Below, in pieces: positions 6,852 to 10,757 of a stretch of 10,757 bases of DNA; the stretch's first letter is position 1; each line of letters starts with the position of its first letter. This DNA is from Bacteroidota bacterium. Lineage in GTDB: Bacteria > Bacteroidota > Bacteroidia > Chitinophagales > Chitinophagaceae. The position numbers and the translations under genes are program-made. The stretch covers positions 2,406 to 13,162 of the forward strand of contig JAPLER010000072.1 in assembly GCA_026391115.1 (NCBI GenBank), in the 5' to 3' direction. The notes under the pieces were generated by a model. That model made no database searches and was not told where the DNA came from. It worked only from the letters and a program-made list of their open reading frames with translations.

Positions 6852-8856
6852 CAACGAACCTTATTTTACAGCAAATATTACTGTACTAGAAGATGAAGTT
6901 TTTGAAGCAGACGAAAACTTTAATGCACAAGTAGCTACTATAAAAGATTTGGCTTCGCAAATAATTTCTATTTCGCCGAATATACCTACAGAGGCTTCTA
7001 TTATTTTAAAAAACATAGATAGCCCAAGTTTTTTAATAAATTTTGTAAGTAGTAATTTGAATAATGATTTGGCTCAAAAGCAAACCCTGCTTGAAGATAA
7101 AAATATTAAATCTAGAGCAGAGAAATTAATTACACTACTACAAACCGATTTACAATTTGCCGAGCTTAAAGAAAAAGTATCTAGTAAAACGAGGGTTGAA
7201 ATAGATAAGCAACAAAGAGATTACTTTTTACAACAGCAATTAAAAAGTATTAAAGACGAATTAGGTGGTGATAATAATGATAGAGAAATTGCAGAGATGA
7301 AGAAAAAAGCTGAAGCCAAAAAATGGAATGAAGCTGCTAAAAAACTCTTTGCAGATAATATTGCCAAGTTGGAAAGAATGCACCATCACTCACCCGATTA
7401 TTCTACTATTTATAATCATTGCGATTTAATGTTAAGCCTGCCTTGGGAAGATTATACTGCCGATAATTATGATTTAAAAAATGCCAAAAAAGTGTTGGAT
7501 AATGACCACTATGGTATGCAAAAAATTAAAAGCAGAATATTGGAATACCTAGCTGTATTGAAGTTAAAGGGAGATATGAAAAGTCCTATCCTATGTTTTG
7601 TAGGACCTCCAGGTATTGGTAAAACAAGTTTAGGCAAAAGCATAGCACACGCTATTGGGAGAAAATATAATAGATTGAGTTTAGGTGGCTTGCACGACGA
7701 AAGTGAAATACGTGGACATCGTAAAACTTATATTGGTGCTATGCCAGGACGTATTATACAAAACATAAAAAAGTGTGGCAGCAGTAATCCTGTAATGATA
7801 TTGGATGAGATTGATAAAATAGGAACGCAACACCACGGAGACCCAAGTAGTGCTTTGCTTGAAGTACTTGACCCAGAACAAAATGGCAATTTTTACGATA
7901 ATTATCTAGAGCTTGAATACGATTTAAGCAAAGTGCTTTTTATTGCTACTGCAAATAATTTACAAACCATTCAACCCGCATTAAGAGATAGACTAGAAAT
8001 TATTGATTTAAGTGGTTATGCTGTAGAGGAGAAAATTGAAATTGCAAAACGTCATCTTGTGCCTAAACAGCAAGAAGCACATGGCTTAGCAAAAGTTAAA
8101 GTAAACATTAGCGATGCTATTTTACAAAAAACAATTGAACATTATACACGTGAAAGTGGTGTGAGAGATTTGGATAGACAATTGGCTTCTATTATGAGAA
8201 ATCTTGCCAAAGAATACGCTACAAAAGGAAAAATAAAACCTACAGTTAGTGCAGGAGATATTGAAACTATTTTAGGCAAAACCAGATACAGCAACGATAT
8301 GTATAAAGTAGCCAATATGCCAGGTGTAGCTGTAGGCTTGGCTTGGACCTATGTTGGTGGCGATATTTTGTTTATAGAAACTGCTTTGAGTGAAGGCAAA
8401 GGAGAATTAAAACTAACTGGTAATTTGGGTAATGTTATGAAAGAAAGTGCAAGCACTGCCTTAACATATTTACAAGTAAATGCAAAGAAGTTTGGAATAG
8501 ATAGTGAGTTGTTTGCAAAGAAAAATATTCATATACATGTGCCAGAAGGTGCAACACCAAAAGATGGCCCAAGTGCAGGTATAACAATGCTTACAGCACT
8601 TACAAGTGCATTTACCAATAGAAAAGTAAAATCATTTTTAGCAATGACAGGAGAAATTACGTTGCGTGGTCAGGTATTGCCTGTGGGTGGTATAAAAGAA
8701 AAAGTATTAGCAGCAAAACGTGCAGGTTTAAAAGAAATTATTATGTGTCATTTAAACCAAAAAGATGTAGAAGAAATTGATAGCAATTTTATAAAAGGTA
8801 TTAGTTTTCATTATGTTAAAACTATGCAACAAGTAATAGATTTAGCACTAGTCTAA
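6796..8856 (+). CDS. lon: Lon protease, main part: AAA+ ATPase and Ser/Lys protease domains (5'-disrupted)
   Basis: Lon unfolds and degrades damaged and regulatory proteins in the cytoplasm using ATP. The 686-residue open frame beginning at the ATG at 6796 carries the rest of Lon. Its first ~15 residues (MPKLLNLLKCPMVVR) are out-of-frame reading of the N-terminal fragment; true Lon sequence starts at IINNEPYFTAN. Then come the coiled-coil linker (SKTRVEIDKQQRDYFLQQQL, about 129-148), Walker A GPPGIGKT (270-277), Walker B MILDEIDKIG (Asp337/Glu338), the sensor-2 region YTRESGVRDLDRQL, and the protease domain. That has the catalytic serine in PKDGPSAGITM (Ser593) and lysine in VGGIKEKVLAAKRAG (Lys634). 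All catalytic parts are intact, so the lesion is recent, an assembly artefact, or tolerated through a truncated product. With the 5' part, the gene would encode roughly 800 residues, normal for Lon. Confidence 0.92.
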   Translation: MPKLLNLLKCPMVVRPIINNEPYFTANITVLEDEVFEADENFNAQVATIKDLASQIISISPNIPTEASIILKNIDSPSFLINFVSSNLNNDLAQKQTLLEDKNIKSRAEKLITLLQTDLQFAELKEKVSSKTRVEIDKQQRDYFLQQQLKSIKDELGGDNNDREIAEMKKKAEAKKWNEAAKKLFADNIAKLERMHHHSPDYSTIYNHCDLMLSLPWEDYTADNYDLKNAKKVLDNDHYGMQKIKSRILEYLAVLKLKGDMKSPILCFVGPPGIGKTSLGKSIAHAIGRKYNRLSLGGLHDESEIRGHRKTYIGAMPGRIIQNIKKCGSSNPVMILDEIDKIGTQHHGDPSSALLEVLDPEQNGNFYDNYLELEYDLSKVLFIATANNLQTIQPALRDRLEIIDLSGYAVEEKIEIAKRHLVPKQQEAHGLAKVKVNISDAILQKTIEHYTRESGVRDLDRQLASIMRNLAKEYATKGKIKPTVSAGDIETILGKTRYSNDMYKVANMPGVAVGLAWTYVGGDILFIETALSEGKGELKLTGNLGNVMKESASTALTYLQVNAKKFGIDSELFAKKNIHIHVPEGATPKDGPSAGITMLTALTSAFTNRKVKSFLAMTGEITLRGQVLPVGGIKEKVLAAKRAGLKEIIMCHLNQKDVEEIDSNFIKGISFHYVKTMQQVIDLALV

Positions 8857-8919
8857 ACTAAAAACGAGAACGCTTTCAAAATGTAGCTAAATTACTACAA
8901 CAACATACCAAAACATCTA

Positions 8920-8927
8920 TACTTTTG
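8920..8927 (+). promoter_or_regulatory. Candidate -7 promoter box (TACTTTTG) downstream of lon
   Basis: TACTTTTG matches the Bacteroidota -7 consensus TAnnTTTG exactly, 64 bases after the lon stop. No TTG is present at the usual -33 distance. Transcription would begin near 8933, just ahead of a 7-codon mini-ORF and a strong terminator. Confidence 0.3.
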
Positions 8928-8968
8928 CCTCATCAACAAATGTTTTCATGTTGGTTGTTTTAAGGGTT

Positions 8969-9001
8969 ATATCCTCTGCTTTGGGCAGAGGATATTTTTT
9001 T
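8969..9001 (+). terminator. Strong intrinsic terminator after lon
   Basis: ATATCCTCTGC (8969-8979) and GCAGAGGATAT (8985-8995) form a perfect 11-bp stem with the loop TTTGG, followed by seven Ts ending at 9001. It lies 112 bases beyond the lon stop and 131 bases before the next gene. It can end the lon transcript, or a short RNA started at the box at 8920. Confidence 0.85.
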
Positions 9002-9049
9002 GCTAATATCTTAGCTGACAATATCTCAAAAAAAAATATTTACTGTAAC

Positions 9050-9084
9050 ATTCACCATTCGCCAATTCCTATTCACTATTACCA
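9050..9084. repeat. Heptamer array (ATTCACC-like) upstream of the S46 peptidase gene
   Basis: Five adjacent 7-mers are visible: ATTCACC, ATTCGCC, AATTCCT, ATTCACT, ATTACCA. The copies are degenerate, but the 7-base phase is kept over 35 bases. It recalls the degenerate heptanucleotide repeats found between genes in several bacteria. One ATTCGCC also occurs at 6402-6408, in the other intergenic region flanking lon. Confidence 0.5.
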
Positions 9085-9094
9085 AACATTCCCT

Positions 9095-9102
9095 TACGTT
9101 TG
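9095..9102 (+). promoter_or_regulatory. Candidate -7 promoter box (TACGTTTG) for the S46 peptidase gene
   Basis: TACGTTTG matches TAnnTTTG exactly and lies 30 bases before the ATG at 9133. It would give a start near 9108 and a leader of about 25 nt. The usual -33 TTG is not seen; the region there is occupied by the heptamer array. Confidence 0.45.
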
Positions 9103-9132
9103 CCATTCAATAAAAAACAAAAAACTAACGAG

Positions 9133-10757
9133 ATGAAAAAAATTGTAATTTGTCTTTCATTCGCTTTCTTAGCATTAAAATCTTTTGCTGATGAAGGTAT
9201 GTGGTTGCCTATGCTTTTAGGGCAACAAGTATATGATGATATGGTAAAGCGTGGCTTGAAGTTGAAGCCAGAACAACTTTACAGCATTAACAACTCCTCT
9301 ATTAAAGATGCCATAATGATTTTTGGAGGTGGTTGCACAGGAGAATTGGTAAGTAACCAAGGATTAATTTTTACCAATCACCATTGTGGTTACGATGCTA
9401 TTGCAAGAGCAAGTAGTGTTGACCATAATTATTTAAAAGATGGTTTTTGGGCTGAAGATAAAACCAAAGAAATTCAAACCACTTTAACGGTTCAATTTTT
9501 AGATAGAATTGAAGATGTTACTGATAAAATTATGAAAGGTTTGGAAGGTTTAAATGGAAAAGAACGTGCAGATAAATATCAAAAATTAACTGCCGATATT
9601 GTAAAAGAAATTGTGGGCGAAGATGAATTTAAACGTGCAGTAGTTGCTAGTATGTTTAAGGGAAATCAATTTTTTGTATATGTATATAATGTATATAAAG
9701 ACATACGCTTTGTAGGCACTCCTCCTGAAGCAATTGGTAAATATGGTGGCGATACAGACAATTGGGAATGGCCAAGACACACAGGTGATTTTAGCGTGTT
9801 TAGAGTATATGCTGGTAAAGATGGAAAACCTGCAAAGTATGATGCAGCAAACGTTCCAATGAAACCAAAATATCATTTACCTGTAAGCATTAAACCTTTA
9901 AAAGATGGTGATTACAGTATGATTTACGGTTATCCAGGTTCTACAAATCGTTATGAAATTAGCGATGGTGTAAAACTTTCAATTGATATAAATAACCCAA
10001 CTTTAGTAAAGTTGAGAGATATGCGTTTGAAATTTATGTACAACGAAATGATTAAAGACCCTGCTGTAAAATTACAATTAGCTTCATCTTATGCAGGCAT
10101 AGCAAACTATTGGAAATTCTTTGATGGCGAAACAAAACAATTGGTAAAATATGATGTGTATGGTGCTAAAAAGAAATATGAAGATGAATTTGCAGCTTGG
10201 GCAAAAGGAAAATCAGAATATGAAAATATAACAAGCGATTACACTAAAAACTATGCTACTTGGACACCTTTTGCAAAACATCGTCAATACATTAACGAGG
10301 GCATCAATGGCTCGCCATTATTGGCTTTTGCAGGAAGTTGGATGGGCTTAGAAAATACTTTAAATAAAAAAGATGTTAAACAAGAAGACATTGATAAAGC
10401 TGCAAAAGCTGCTGATAAAGCAAGAGCAAATTTTTTAGAAAGTGAAAATAAAAAAAGCGACCAGCAAATTGTTGCAAATGTGTTAGCAATGTTTATGAGC
10501 GATGTAGATGCTGACCAACACCCTAAAGGATTTTATACTGATTTGTTTAAAGCAAGTAGTATAGATGAAAGTCCATTTAAAAAATATGCTGCTTGGGTGT
10601 TTGAAAACACAATGGCTTTTGATGATGCTAAATGGAAAGCATTTATTGCAAAACCAACAGTAGAAGCATTGAACAGTGATCCTGCATTTAAAACTGCTGC
10701 TGCATTTGTTAAAAATTACAACACCAATTATGCCCCTAAGTTTATGGCGTTTACTTT
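9133..10757 (+). CDS. S46 family dipeptidyl-peptidase (DPP7/DPP11 type), C terminus beyond the window
   Basis: S46 enzymes are exported serine exopeptidases that remove dipeptides from peptide N termini, feeding amino-acid catabolism in Bacteroidota. The first 541 codons are visible and open to the right edge; family members have about 700-720 residues, so the last quarter, with the catalytic serine, is outside. The start MKKIVICL opens a signal peptide that probably ends at SFA (residue 19), followed by the usual DEGMWLP. GGGCTGELVS and TNHHCGYDAI carry the catalytic histidine (His83/His84 pair) and two cysteines (68 and 85) positioned for a disulfide. GGDTDNWEWPRHTGDF (205-220) carries the catalytic aspartate and N-terminus-binding residues. 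YGYPGSTNRYE follows. Whether it prefers hydrophobic (DPP7) or acidic (DPP11) residues depends on a C-terminal position not visible here. The product is likely periplasmic. No operon partner is seen. Confidence 0.95.
   Translation, partial: MKKIVICLSFAFLALKSFADEGMWLPMLLGQQVYDDMVKRGLKLKPEQLYSINNSSIKDAIMIFGGGCTGELVSNQGLIFTNHHCGYDAIARASSVDHNYLKDGFWAEDKTKEIQTTLTVQFLDRIEDVTDKIMKGLEGLNGKERADKYQKLTADIVKEIVGEDEFKRAVVASMFKGNQFFVYVYNVYKDIRFVGTPPEAIGKYGGDTDNWEWPRHTGDFSVFRVYAGKDGKPAKYDAANVPMKPKYHLPVSIKPLKDGDYSMIYGYPGSTNRYEISDGVKLSIDINNPTLVKLRDMRLKFMYNEMIKDPAVKLQLASSYAGIANYWKFFDGETKQLVKYDVYGAKKKYEDEFAAWAKGKSEYENITSDYTKNYATWTPFAKHRQYINEGINGSPLLAFAGSWMGLENTLNKKDVKQEDIDKAAKAADKARANFLESENKKSDQQIVANVLAMFMSDVDADQHPKGFYTDLFKASSIDESPFKKYAAWVFENTMAFDDAKWKAFIAKPTVEALNSDPAFKTAAAFVKNYNTNYAPKFMAFT

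Noticed and set aside
8948..9136. Plus-strand open frame of 62 codons between lon and the S46 gene
   Set aside because: It runs through the terminator hairpin and the heptamer array, which explain this stretch better, and the peptide has no domain-like character.
9586..9876. Minus-strand open frame of 96 codons
   Set aside because: It is a shadow within the S46 peptidase gene, rich in Ile/Phe/Tyr/Cys as expected for antisense of an AT-rich coding region.
1..10757. Defence island, prophage, insertion sequence, CRISPR array, tRNA or rRNA
   Set aside because: No transposase, integrase, direct-repeat/spacer pattern or structural RNA sequence was seen on either strand.

Overview
The window is chromosomal DNA from an AT-rich member of the Bacteroidota, most likely of the Chitinophagales/Chitinophagaceae type. 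This rests on a gldK-gldL-gldM run of the type IX secretion system (T9SS), a family S46 dipeptidyl-peptidase, genes without Shine-Dalgarno sequences, and promoter-like boxes of the Bacteroidota form TTTG-N~21-TAnnTTTG. The exact genus cannot be read from the sequence.

Layout. Positions 1-2549 (minus strand) hold the T9SS core genes in the order gldK, gldL, gldM; gldM runs off the left edge. Positions 2717-4756 (minus) encode a DUF255/YyaL-type thioredoxin-domain protein. A divergent intergenic region with several RNA-like hairpins then precedes a stand-alone paaD-like gene (4939-5415, plus). This gene converges, across a clear bidirectional terminator, on a gene for an exported protein of unknown function (5491-6141, minus). 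A 356-base gap with an unusual heptamer-based inverted repeat precedes lon (6498-8856, plus). Lon is broken near its start: about 13 residues of the N-terminal domain are missing and the reading frame changes. After lon come a small promoter/mini-ORF/terminator unit, a heptamer array and the first 541 codons of an S46 exopeptidase (9133 to the right edge).

How the genes fit together. GldL and GldM form the inner-membrane, proton-driven motor of the T9SS, and GldK is the outer-membrane ring lipoprotein. The S46 peptidase is an exported protease that trims dipeptides from peptide N termini. Lon is cytoplasmic protein quality control. PaaD is a MIP18-type iron-sulfur maturation factor, but no other phenylacetate gene is visible. 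Apart from gldKLM, the genes look like separate transcription units rather than one pathway.

I found no wholly new multi-gene system, phage, insertion sequence, CRISPR array, tRNA or rRNA. The points most worth checking are the lon lesion, the two heptamer-periodic intergenic repeats flanking lon, the structured region before paaD, and the small unit at 8920-9001.
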